A DNA stretch of 64,000 bases, taken from contig SFFB01000011.1 of the NCBI GenBank assembly GCA_004557035.1, positions 6,791-70,790 of the forward strand, in the 5' to 3' direction. The stretch is from Bacteroidales bacterium. Lineage in GTDB: Bacteria > Bacteroidota > Bacteroidia > Bacteroidales > Bacteroidaceae. Below are positions 46,159-53,895 of this stretch, piece by piece. The position numbers were made by a program, and so were the translations under genes. Each line of letters opens with the position of its first letter. The first letter of the stretch is position 1. Under the pieces are notes generated by a model. That model was not told the origin of the DNA and did no database searches. It saw only the letters and a list, made by a program, of their open reading frames with translations.

Positions 46159-47643
46159 ATGGCAACAATGAAGGCATGCGTCCAGTGGGCGCGAAAGGAC
46201 GGGTTTTACCCGGTATTCATCAGAGTGAACCATAAGCGTTCCACTCTGTATATCAAGACTGATAAGATGGTTACGAAACGCGAACTATCGAAGAGCAAGG
46301 ACATCATGGACCCGGTGGTCATGAAATTCTGCACGACGCTTATTCTCGACTACATGGACAAGCTGAACCGTGTGGACATTCGCGACTGGTCTTGCAGGAT
46401 GATTGTGGACTATTTGCAAAAAGGCGATGAGGACATTTCTTTCTCTGAATATGCGAGAAAGCACATTGACCGGCTGATTGACAACGGGCAGGTAAGGAAT
46501 GCACGAAACTATGAGCTGGCACTCAAGCACATGGAACGGTACTTCGGAACTACAAAGGTGAAGTTTTCGCAGCTCACGTCCACTAACATGAGCAACTGGA
46601 TAAAGACGATGGAAAAGACGAACAGGGCGAAAGAAATGTACCCTGTTTGTATAAGGCAGGTGTTCCGAGCTGCAATAGCAGAACTAAACGACTATGACGT
46701 TGGGATGATCAGAATAAAGACAAATCCGTGGATAAAGGTGAAGATACCACAGGCTGACAGGCCTGAGAAACGAGCCATAAGCGCGGAGGACTGCCGTAGG
46801 TTCTTCGCCGCACCCCTGCCGGAAAGTAAGATGAAGTCTCCTCTGCCTGAACTTGGACGTGACGTGGCTATGATGGTGCTTTGCCTCGGCGGCATCAACA
46901 CGGTTGATTTGTACAGCCTAAAGAAGGAGGACTATCACGGAGGCATAATCCATTACCGACGTGCCAAGACGATGCGCAGCAGGGCGGACGGTGCTTACTT
47001 CGAGATGCGTGTGCCGGAGATTATACAACCGCTGTTCAAGAAGTATGCTTCAGATGAAAACGACGAGTGGCTTTTCAACTTCCATTCGAGGCTCAGCAAC
47101 AGTGACAGCTTCTCCGCAAACGTGAACATCGGCATCAAGAAGATTTGCGAGAGTATGGGAATGGACAGGGCTGACTGGTATTGTGCCTACACTTTCAGGC
47201 ATACATGGGGAACGATAGCGCAGAATGATTGCAGGGCAACCATATCGGAGGTGGCTTTCGGAATGAACCACAGCGCAGGGCACAGGGTGACACGAGGATA
47301 TATCAAACTGGACTTCTCCCCTGCATGGGAACTGAACGAGCGAGTGATTGATTTCATCTTTTTCTCTGACAAGGCCAGCAAGCAGGCGGCTACTGATGAG
47401 GACGAGAGCAACGTGTTCCGCATTTCTCCGAAGATGCTCATTAAGGCTGCTGCCTTCTTTCAAGGCAAATGCCTCGCCAGTTTCGAAAACATAGGTTGCT
47501 CTAATATCGACGAGGTTATTAAGCATCTTGTGGACGAACTGCCTCTGGAAATACCCAACAGGTGCATCGTGCAGTTTAAGATTGTCAATTGTAACAACGG
47601 CAAGGTTGCCGTGTATGAGCGGCAGAAAGGCAAAGGGTTTTAG
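46159..47643 (+). CDS. Tyrosine recombinase (Bacteroidetes integrase type)
   Basis: A 494-residue integrase-like protein. Residues ~1-90 are the arm-binding region and ~95-205 the SAM-like core-binding domain (ISFSEYARKHIDRLI). The catalytic domain then shows FRHTWGTIAQ and GMNHSAGHRVTRGYIKLDF with the probable nucleophile Tyr. The usual first Arg box reads CLGGINTVDLYSL, with Asn at the Arg position, and the His before FRH is Tyr. A ~90-residue C-terminal extension follows. Base composition is more AT-rich than its neighbours, suggesting transfer. There are no other mobile-element genes and no tRNA beside it. Confidence 0.88.
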   Translation: MATMKACVQWARKDGFYPVFIRVNHKRSTLYIKTDKMVTKRELSKSKDIMDPVVMKFCTTLILDYMDKLNRVDIRDWSCRMIVDYLQKGDEDISFSEYARKHIDRLIDNGQVRNARNYELALKHMERYFGTTKVKFSQLTSTNMSNWIKTMEKTNRAKEMYPVCIRQVFRAAIAELNDYDVGMIRIKTNPWIKVKIPQADRPEKRAISAEDCRRFFAAPLPESKMKSPLPELGRDVAMMVLCLGGINTVDLYSLKKEDYHGGIIHYRRAKTMRSRADGAYFEMRVPEIIQPLFKKYASDENDEWLFNFHSRLSNSDSFSANVNIGIKKICESMGMDRADWYCAYTFRHTWGTIAQNDCRATISEVAFGMNHSAGHRVTRGYIKLDFSPAWELNERVIDFIFFSDKASKQAATDEDESNVFRISPKMLIKAAAFFQGKCLASFENIGCSNIDEVIKHLVDELPLEIPNRCIVQFKIVNCNNGKVAVYERQKGKGF

Positions 47644-47864
47644 TCGAAGACGATTGTCAAGTGTCCACTGGCTTCCTCAGCAAGCAGCAGCCAGTTGTAT
47701 GTTGAGAATGTGTCTGTATTGTTGAGCGTTACCATACACCCATTGTGTGATGCTGCCTCACGAACTATCTTTCTCACGCTGTTGAACGAGAGGACTTCTG
47801 GATTGAATGTTATTGATGTGCCGCCCTTGACGAGCGCAAAGAGATTTTCAAAAGTTTTTTTCAT
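47640..47864 (-). CDS. Small conserved-looking 74-aa protein, convergent with the integrase
   Basis: I start at the ATG of MKKTFENLFALVKGG (74 residues). The product is a compact alpha/beta-like sequence (SFNSVRKIVREAASHNGCMV, LLLAEEASGHLTIVFD) without signal peptide or membrane segment. Its stop codon overlaps the integrase stop by 4 bp on the opposite strand. I do not recognise the family, although similar short proteins exist in Bacteroides as far as I remember. Base composition matches the integrase, so the two may have arrived together. Confidence 0.6.
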   Translation of the reverse strand: MKKTFENLFALVKGGTSITFNPEVLSFNSVRKIVREAASHNGCMVTLNNTDTFSTYNWLLLAEEASGHLTIVFD

Positions 47865-47956
47865 TGCAGTAACAATTTGATTTTTCAAGTGGAGAGTGAG
47901 TTTTTGTTGAAAGTAAGTCTTTTGCCCATACAGGGCGTATTTTGCGGGTATCAACT

Positions 47957-48145
47957 AAACCCAGGGTGTCGTCGTCGCTTCGCTACTCCTCTGCCCCGGG
48001 CTTGGTCTTGTTGCCCTTGCAGGACGCTGCTTGGCCGGTGAGGTGTGTCGACCTTACAGGCCGGATTTAGTGGGGGTGTGCCATACCCGGGCTTACGACC
48101 CGGGCTGATATGTGGCGCCCTTGCAGGGCTTTGCGTGGGTGGCGC
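47957..48145 (+). repeat. Two composite-repeat right arms, one with an insertion
   Basis: At 47957-48037 an arm has ACCCAGGGTGTCGTCGTCGC and then CTGCCCCGGGCTT, so the middle hairpin loop is expanded. At 48044-48145 is an ordinary arm (GTCGACCTTACAGGCCGG, ACCCGGGCTTACGACCCGGG, GCGCCCTTGCAGGGC). No left arm is near. The rest of 47865-48363 has no gene. Confidence 0.7.
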
Positions 48146-48363
48146 GAATGAAATATCAAAATAACACTCTAAATTTCAATCTCAATTTTGAACACCTTGG
48201 CAAATAGGGCGATTTTTATTGAAAAACGCCCCACCCGCCCCTTGTCTTGCGCCAATGTTCATTCCCCGGGGTCTGTCGTGACGAAATTGCTGTAAAAACT
48301 TTTGATTATACTTCCACTACGATTGATATGTCTTTCGCAACCGTCCGGATGGCTCGAAAAATT

Positions 48364-48538
48364 CACGGGATTAGGGAAAAATTTGCCTGTCCCTATTCCA
48401 GAAAAAACTGTCATAAGGCCGGTTTTTCCTGCCATAAGGCCAGTAAGGCGCTGAATATGAAAAAAGAGAGGCCGCCGGGACCTCCCTTCTTCTATCTTTG
48501 CACAAATATAACCCGAAACGGGCGAAATATAAAAGACA
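48364..48538. repeat. ACGGGAATAGGG intergenic element downstream of the permease gene
   Basis: Same module order as at 42839-42993. It includes a plus-strand TATCTTTG (48492-48499), a perfect -7 box that would fire towards the 3' end of the permease gene. Confidence 0.6.
48460..48487 (-). terminator. Terminator of the xpt-permease unit
   Basis: Minus-strand GAGGTC / GGCCTC stem (one G-T pair) followed by TCTTTTTT. It lies ~100 bp past the permease stop, inside the 48364-48538 element. Confidence 0.6.
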
Positions 48539-48585
48539 AACTGCCGCGACTGGGTTGGACGTAAAAACAAGGCCGCGAATGTGGC

Positions 48586-49884
48586 TCACTGATGCTTGCG
48601 GGGCTTTTGGGGGATGAGCAGATTGAGCAAGACGGCCACCACAAACACCACGGCCACGCTGTTGCCGGCAAAGATGATTTGCACGATGGAGGGGAAGTGG
48701 GCGAAGATGGCGGGATTGGACGTGAAGCCTATGCCCACGCTTATCGACACACTGACTATGACCATGTTGCGCAGACCAAAACCGCACCGCGAGAGCATCT
48801 CGATGCCGGCATAGACGATGCCGCCGAACATCATTACGCTGCAACCGCCCAAGACAGCTTGGGGGATGCTGCTCAAAACCACACCGGCTACGGGGAAAAA
48901 CGCACAGGCCATAATGAACAGCGCGCCGAAGGCTATGGTGAAGCGGTTGACAACCTTGGTGAGCGTGTTGAGACCGACGTTCTGAGAATAAGACGTGATG
49001 GGTGTGCAGCCAAAGAGGCCGCCTATGGCACTCGAGAAACCGTCGGCCGTGACCGACCCGCCCATTTCGCGGGCTGTGGCACTACGCCCCAAGGCTCCCG
49101 AACACAGGGCCGAGGTGTCGCCGATGGTCTCCGTGGCCGAAACGAGATAGACACAGAGCACGGCAATGATGGCATCAAGTCTGAATTCAGGCACAAAAGG
49201 CATAAACCGGGGTATGGATAGGATTTCGCTTTCGCCCACGGCAGAGAGGTTGACCATGCCCATACACAAGGCCACCACATAGCCTACCACGAGGCCGCCC
49301 AACACAGAGAGCGACCTCAGCCTGCGGACGGGGCACACCTGCACGGCCACACAGGCCACCAGCGTAACGGTGCCCACAATCCAGTGAGGCATTGCGCCGA
49401 AATCACTTGCACCGGCGCCGCCTACAAAGGCTTCGGCACCAATGCCCAAAAGCGATATGCCGATGCCGGTGACCACACAGCCGGCCACGACGGGCGGAAT
49501 GAAGCGTTGCCACAATGACGAGCACAATCCCAAAAGGCCTTCGATGACGCCACCCACTATGACGGCACCCATCAAGACGCCCATGCCCTGGCTTTGGGCA
49601 ATGGAAATGGCAAGGCCAATGAACGTGCACGACAGACCCATAACGATGGGCAGCCGCGATCCGATGCGCCACAGGGGATAGAGCTGGATGAGGGTGGCCA
49701 GGCCGGCCACGAGCATACAGTTGCGTATGAGTACGGCACGAATGTCGGGGGCAAGTCCGGCGGCACCGCAGATGATGACCACCGGCGTGATGTTGGTGAC
49801 AAACATGGCTAGCACGTGTTGCAGGCCATAGGCGGCTGCCTGGTGTAACGGTACGCGACCGTCGAGTTGATAGATGGAACCCAT
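48586..49884 (-). CDS. NCS2-family xanthine/uracil permease
   Basis: A 432-residue membrane protein with about 12-14 hydrophobic segments. NCS2 features include YGLQHVLAMFVTNITPVVI near 20, SATETIGDTSALC (substrate-site glutamate region) near 245, and GCTPITSYSQNVGL near 285, the xanthine/uric-acid type signature. It lies 45 bp after xpt on the same strand, so xanthine is the likely substrate; uracil cannot be ruled out. Confidence 0.92.
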   Translation of the reverse strand: MGSIYQLDGRVPLHQAAAYGLQHVLAMFVTNITPVVIICGAAGLAPDIRAVLIRNCMLVAGLATLIQLYPLWRIGSRLPIVMGLSCTFIGLAISIAQSQGMGVLMGAVIVGGVIEGLLGLCSSLWQRFIPPVVAGCVVTGIGISLLGIGAEAFVGGAGASDFGAMPHWIVGTVTLVACVAVQVCPVRRLRSLSVLGGLVVGYVVALCMGMVNLSAVGESEILSIPRFMPFVPEFRLDAIIAVLCVYLVSATETIGDTSALCSGALGRSATAREMGGSVTADGFSSAIGGLFGCTPITSYSQNVGLNTLTKVVNRFTIAFGALFIMACAFFPVAGVVLSSIPQAVLGGCSVMMFGGIVYAGIEMLSRCGFGLRNMVIVSVSISVGIGFTSNPAIFAHFPSIVQIIFAGNSVAVVFVVAVLLNLLIPQKPRKHQ

Positions 49885-49929
49885 ATTGAGAGGAGTTGTA
49901 GTTTTTATGGCAAAAGGAAACGCCCGTGG

Positions 49930-50523
49930 TCATTGCTTGACGGGCTGCGGCGCGAAGGTGATGGTCTGTGTGGCGTGGTCCATGGCCCGCACAATGGCTA
50001 TCGACTCGAGATGGAAACCGCGTTGGCGCAAGAGTTGTCCGCCTTGTTGCTGCCCCTTCTCTATGGCTATGCCGATGCCCGAGACGGTGCCGCCGGCCTG
50101 TTCCACAAGGCTGATGAGCGCCGAAGCCGCCTGACCGTCGGCCAGAAAGTCGTCGACAATCAAGACGTGCTCGCCGGCCCGTAGATAAGGCTTCGAGACA
50201 AACACGCGGTTCATGCGCTGATGCGTAAACGAATAGGCCTCGGCCATGTATTTGTCGTCGGTGGAGTTGGCCGTCGCCCCTTTCTTGGCAAACACCACCG
50301 GCACGCCATAGAGATGGCCCAGGAGTGTGGCGATGGCTATGCCACTGGCCTCGATGGTAAGCACTTTGTCGACCCGGCGGCCTTCAAACCGCCGCACGAA
50401 CTCTTCGGCAATCTGATGGATAAGTTTCACGTCAATCTGGTGGTTGAGAAAGTGGTCTACTTTGAGGATATTGCCTTGGGCCACATAGCCCTCAGCAGCG
50501 ATCTTCTCTTCAAGGAAATTCAT
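49930..50523 (-). CDS. xpt: Xanthine phosphoribosyltransferase
   Basis: I start at the ATG of MNFLEEKIAAEG (197 residues); the longer frame reaches into the promoter. The PRPP-binding motif HVLIVDDFLADGQ is near residue 125. The N-terminal half has VDKVLTIEASGIAIA and PVVFAKKG, as in Bacillus Xpt. It converts xanthine to XMP for purine salvage. The permease gene is next in the same operon. I see no purine riboswitch: the predicted leader is only about 40 nt. Confidence 0.94.
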   Translation of the reverse strand: MNFLEEKIAAEGYVAQGNILKVDHFLNHQIDVKLIHQIAEEFVRRFEGRRVDKVLTIEASGIAIATLLGHLYGVPVVFAKKGATANSTDDKYMAEAYSFTHQRMNRVFVSKPYLRAGEHVLIVDDFLADGQAASALISLVEQAGGTVSGIGIAIEKGQQQGGQLLRQRGFHLESIAIVRAMDHATQTITFAPQPVKQ

Positions 50524-50568
50524 GGTGTATGGCAGGGTGAAGATTAAAGGGATGTTGATATTCGATAA

Positions 50569-50576
50569 CAAATGTA
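50569..50576 (-). promoter_or_regulatory. Predicted -7 box of xpt
   Basis: Minus-strand TACATTTG (50576-50569), 46 bp from the xpt ATG; the -33 is weak. A divergent promoter lies next to it. Confidence 0.5.
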
Positions 50577-50604
50577 GGCAATCTTACATAAAACCCACGC
50601 ATTG

Positions 50605-50636
50605 TTTGGCCTTTTTTGCGTTTTGCCGTAACTTCG
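50605..50636 (+). promoter_or_regulatory. Predicted promoter of the DUF4494-yggS-gph operon
   Basis: TTTG (50605-50608), 20-bp spacer, TAACTTCG (50629-50636), 28 bp before the ATG. Confidence 0.55.
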
Positions 50637-50663
50637 CTCAGCAAAATCACAAAACACTCACTT

Positions 50664-51134
50664 ATGAACGAATGGTTTGAATGTAAAATCAAGTACGACA
50701 AGACAATGGAAAACGGCCTTGTCAAGAAAGCCGTGGAGCCTTATCTGGTCGACGCGCTCAACTTCACCGAGGCCGAGCGCCGCATCATCGAAGAAATGAG
50801 TCCGTTCATGACGGGCGAATTTCAGGTTTCAGACATCAAACGCGCCCGCTACGCCGAATTTTTCGAGACCCCCGGCGACGAGGCCGACCGCTGGTATAAG
50901 GCCAAACTCATCTTCGTCACCCTCGACGAGAAGAGCGGCAAAGAGAAACGCACATCGCAAAACGTGCTCATACAAGCCGGCACACTGCGCGGCGCACTCG
51001 ACCGTCTCGAAGAGGGAATGAAGGGTTCGATGATGGACTACGAAGTGGCTGCCATCAACGAAACGCCCATTATGGATATTTTCCGCTATAAAGCCCCCGA
51101 CCAAGCCACCAACGCCGAGGCATTGGAGGACTAA
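50664..51134 (+). CDS. DUF4494 protein
   Basis: I start at the ATG of MNEWFECKIKYDK (156 residues). The sequence fits DUF4494, a Bacteroidetes family of unknown function (VKKAVEPYLVDALNFTEAE, FETPGDEADRWYKAKLIFVT, NVLIQAGTLRGALDRLEEGM). No signal peptide or membrane segment is seen, so it is probably cytoplasmic. It is 2 bp upstream of yggS, a frequent partner in this phylum as far as I remember, so it is translationally coupled. Confidence 0.85.
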   Translation: MNEWFECKIKYDKTMENGLVKKAVEPYLVDALNFTEAERRIIEEMSPFMTGEFQVSDIKRARYAEFFETPGDEADRWYKAKLIFVTLDEKSGKEKRTSQNVLIQAGTLRGALDRLEEGMKGSMMDYEVAAINETPIMDIFRYKAPDQATNAEALED

Positions 51135-51136
51135 TC

Positions 51137-51808
51137 ATGACCGACTTGCAACAACGGCTCAACGACACTCTCCATGCCCTGCCCGACACGGTGAGCCTCG
51201 TGGCCGTCTCAAAATTTCATCCCGCCGAGGCCATTCGTGAGGCCTACGACGCAGGCCAACGTGTGTTTGGCGAAAGCCGGGCTCAAGAACTGGTGGGCAA
51301 ACACGACACCCTGCCTGCCGACATCAAGTGGCACTTCATTGGCCACCTTCAGCCTAACAAGGTGAAGTATATCGCTCCCTTTGTCTCGCTCATCCACGCC
51401 GTGGACACCTTCCGCCTGCTGCAGGAAATCGACAAACAGGCTCGCCGCTGCGACCGGGTCATACCCTGCCTGCTCCAACTGCACGTGGCCGCCGAAGAGA
51501 CTAAGTTCGGCTTCACGCCGCAAGAGTGTCGGGAGATGCTCGAAGAGGGAGACTGGCGAGAAATGGACCACGTGGAGATTGCCGGCATCATGTGTATGGC
51601 CAGCAACACGGACAACGAGGCGCGCATACGCGCTGACTTCCAAACGGCCTATCAGTTTTACCGCGAAGCCAAGGCCAAGTGGTTTGCCGACCGTCCGGCG
51701 TTCACGCTCCGCTCATGGGGCATGTCGGGCGACTGGCACATTGCCATCGAAGAGGGCAGCAATATGGTGCGCATTGGTAGCGCCATTTTCGGAGAAAGAC
51801 ACTATTGA
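51137..51808 (+). CDS. yggS: PLP homeostasis protein (YggS/PLPBP family)
   Basis: A 223-residue single TIM-barrel PLP-binding protein. Seen are SLVAVSKFHPAEAIREAYDAG with the PLP lysine near 27, FGESRAQE, WHFIGHLQPNKVKYI, KFGFTPQEC, GIMCMAS and the C-terminal SMGMS-like SWGMSGDWHIAIEEGSNMVR. It has no known catalytic activity and keeps PLP levels in balance. It lies between DUF4494 and a HAD phosphatase. Confidence 0.94.
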   Translation: MTDLQQRLNDTLHALPDTVSLVAVSKFHPAEAIREAYDAGQRVFGESRAQELVGKHDTLPADIKWHFIGHLQPNKVKYIAPFVSLIHAVDTFRLLQEIDKQARRCDRVIPCLLQLHVAAEETKFGFTPQECREMLEEGDWREMDHVEIAGIMCMASNTDNEARIRADFQTAYQFYREAKAKWFADRPAFTLRSWGMSGDWHIAIEEGSNMVRIGSAIFGERHY

Positions 51809-51823
51809 TCATATCCTCAATCT

Positions 51824-52501
51824 ATGCAAACGCCTAATCGTTCCACGATACGTGCCGTGGTTTTTGACCTCGACGGCACCCTGCTCGACACGATAGCCGA
51901 CCTTGCCTCGGCCGTCAACTACGCACTGGCCACTCACGGCCGGCCTGTGCGCACCGACGGCGAGATACGCTCGTTCCTTGGCAACGGCATCAGACGACTC
52001 GTGGCCGAGGCTGTGCCCGAAGGGACCACGGAGAGCGACTACGAAGCCATTTTTGCCACCTTCCGCACCTACTACGTGGCACACTGCATGGAGCAGACAA
52101 AGCCCTACGAAGGCATCATGCCGCTCGTCAAGCAGTTGAAGCAAGACGGGGTGAAGATGGGGATTGTGTCCAACAAACTCCAACCGGCCGTGACACAATT
52201 GCACGAAAAGTTTTTTGCCGGTCTGGTCGATGTGGCCGTGGGCGAAAGACCCGGCATACCGCGCAAACCCGACCCCAAGTCGCTCCTCACGGCCATCGAC
52301 AACCTCGGCGCCACACCCGAAACGACACTCTACGTGGGCGACTCGGAGGTGGACATCGCGACAGCGCGTGCAGCCGGTTGCCGCTGCGTGACGGTGCTTT
52401 GGGGATTTAGAGACGAAGACTTTCTCCGCTCTCGCTATCCCGACGCCCACTATATCCATAGACCCGAAGAGCTGATCACGTTGGACTTCAACACGCTCTG
52501 A
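51824..52501 (+). CDS. gph: HAD phosphatase, phosphoglycolate phosphatase-like
   Basis: A 225-residue HAD hydrolase. Motif I is VVFDLDGTLLDT near 12-23 with the nucleophile Asp; motif II is GIVSNK near 107; motif III is KPDPKSLL; motif IV is YVGDSEVDIATARAAGC. The alpha-helical cap between motifs I and II is of the Gph/PGMB type. The substrate is inferred from similarity to phosphoglycolate phosphatases and could be another sugar phosphate. It follows yggS after 15 bp and ends in a terminator. Confidence 0.85.
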   Translation: MQTPNRSTIRAVVFDLDGTLLDTIADLASAVNYALATHGRPVRTDGEIRSFLGNGIRRLVAEAVPEGTTESDYEAIFATFRTYYVAHCMEQTKPYEGIMPLVKQLKQDGVKMGIVSNKLQPAVTQLHEKFFAGLVDVAVGERPGIPRKPDPKSLLTAIDNLGATPETTLYVGDSEVDIATARAAGCRCVTVLWGFRDEDFLRSRYPDAHYIHRPEELITLDFNTL

Positions 52502-52521
52502 GCGCCACGGCCTTATGACTC

Positions 52522-52569
52522 AAAAAAACATCAGGGGACGGCTTCTTGCGAAGTCGCCCCCTGATGTTT
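52522..52569. terminator. Bidirectional terminator between gph and serS
   Basis: A long stem, AACATCAGGGG with CCCCCTGATGTT, has inner GGCTTC/GAAGTC pairing. On the minus strand a seven-T run follows (serS side); on the plus strand TTTAT follows (gph side). Confidence 0.85.
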
Positions 52570-52589
52570 ATGGCTTATGGTCTGATGGT

Positions 52590-53867
52590 TCAGCGTATCA
52601 TGTCGGTGCCCATATAAGGCTGGAGGGCCTTAGGGATACGGATGCCGTCGGGTGTCTGGAAGTCTTCGAGCAGCGCAGCCACGATGCGCGGCAGAGCGAG
52701 TGCAGAGCCGTTGAGTGTGTGGCAGAGGTTGATGCTCTTTTCAGCAGCCGAGCGGTAGCGACACTGCAGGCGGTTGGCCTGGTAACTGTCGAAGTTGGAC
52801 ACACTCGACACTTCGAGCCAACGCTTTTGGGCTTCGCTATACACCTCAAAGTCGTAGCAGATGGCGGCCGTGAAACTCATGTCGCCACCACAGAGGCGCA
52901 AAATGCGATAAGGCAGCTCGAGTTTCTGCAACAGGCCCTCGACGTGAGCAAGCATCTCTTGGTGTGACTGCTCAGAGTGTTCGGGCTTGTCGATACGCAC
53001 AATCTCAATCTTGGAAAACTCATGCAGACGGTTGAGACCGCGCACGTCTTTGCCATAACTGCCGGCTTCGCGGCGGAAACATTGGGTATAGGCGCAGTTT
53101 TTAATGGGCAACTCGGCCTCGGGGATGATGACGTCGCGATAGATGTTGGTGACGGGCACCTCAGCCGTGGGGATGAGATAGAGATCGTCTTCGTTGCAAT
53201 GATACATCTGTCCTTCCTTGTCGGGCAACTGACCAGTGCCATAGCCTGAGTCGGCGTTGACCACGGTGGGCGGCATGATTTCGGTGTAACCGGCAGCACG
53301 GGCTTCGTCGAGGAAGAAGTTGATGAGGGCTCGCTGCAGACGCGCACCCTGACCAATATAGACGGGGAAGCCCGCACCGGTGATTTTCACGCCTAGGTCG
53401 AAGTCGATGAGGTTGTATTTCTTGGCCAATTCCCAATGGGGCAAGGCATTCTCAGGAAGCACGGTGTCGTGTCCGCCTGTCTTGACGATGAGATTGTCTT
53501 CGGCCGAGGTGCCTTCGGGTACGAGGTCGTAGGGCACGTTGGGGATGGTGTAGAGCAGCTGTTTACGTTCCTCTGTGGCAGCCTTCATAGCCTCTTCGAG
53601 GGTCTTGGTCTGCTCTTTGATGTCGGCCACGCGCTGACGGGCGGCTGCGGCTTCGTCGGCCTTGCCTTCTTTCATCAACGCACCGATTTGTTTGGAGATG
53701 GTTTTGGCTTCGGCCAAAAGACTGTCGAGCTTGGCCTGGGCGGCTTTGCGGCGGCCGTCGGCTTCGAGCACGGCGTCTACGGCTTCACGCGCACCGGCAA
53801 AATGTTTTTTCTCAAGGCCGCGAATAACGGCCTCTTTGTCGTCTGTGATTTGCTTGATTGTGAGCAT
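52590..53867 (-). CDS. serS: Seryl-tRNA synthetase
   Basis: A 425-residue class II synthetase. The N-terminal ~110 residues form the long coiled-coil arm (RRKAAQAKLDSLLAEAKTIS..., DIKEQTKTLEEAMKAATEE) that holds the tRNA-Ser long arm. Class II motifs follow: motif 2 FRREAGSYGKDVRGLNRLHE, the serine-binding EVSSVSNFDSYQANR, and motif 3 NGSALALPRIVAALLE. The length is normal. It ends in a bidirectional terminator; the MFS gene is 28 bp upstream on the same strand. Confidence 0.98.
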   Translation of the reverse strand: MLTIKQITDDKEAVIRGLEKKHFAGAREAVDAVLEADGRRKAAQAKLDSLLAEAKTISKQIGALMKEGKADEAAAARQRVADIKEQTKTLEEAMKAATEERKQLLYTIPNVPYDLVPEGTSAEDNLIVKTGGHDTVLPENALPHWELAKKYNLIDFDLGVKITGAGFPVYIGQGARLQRALINFFLDEARAAGYTEIMPPTVVNADSGYGTGQLPDKEGQMYHCNEDDLYLIPTAEVPVTNIYRDVIIPEAELPIKNCAYTQCFRREAGSYGKDVRGLNRLHEFSKIEIVRIDKPEHSEQSHQEMLAHVEGLLQKLELPYRILRLCGGDMSFTAAICYDFEVYSEAQKRWLEVSSVSNFDSYQANRLQCRYRSAAEKSINLCHTLNGSALALPRIVAALLEDFQTPDGIRIPKALQPYMGTDMIR

Positions 53868-53895
53868 ATCGTGTGAAAATGTTTTTGAGAGTTGC

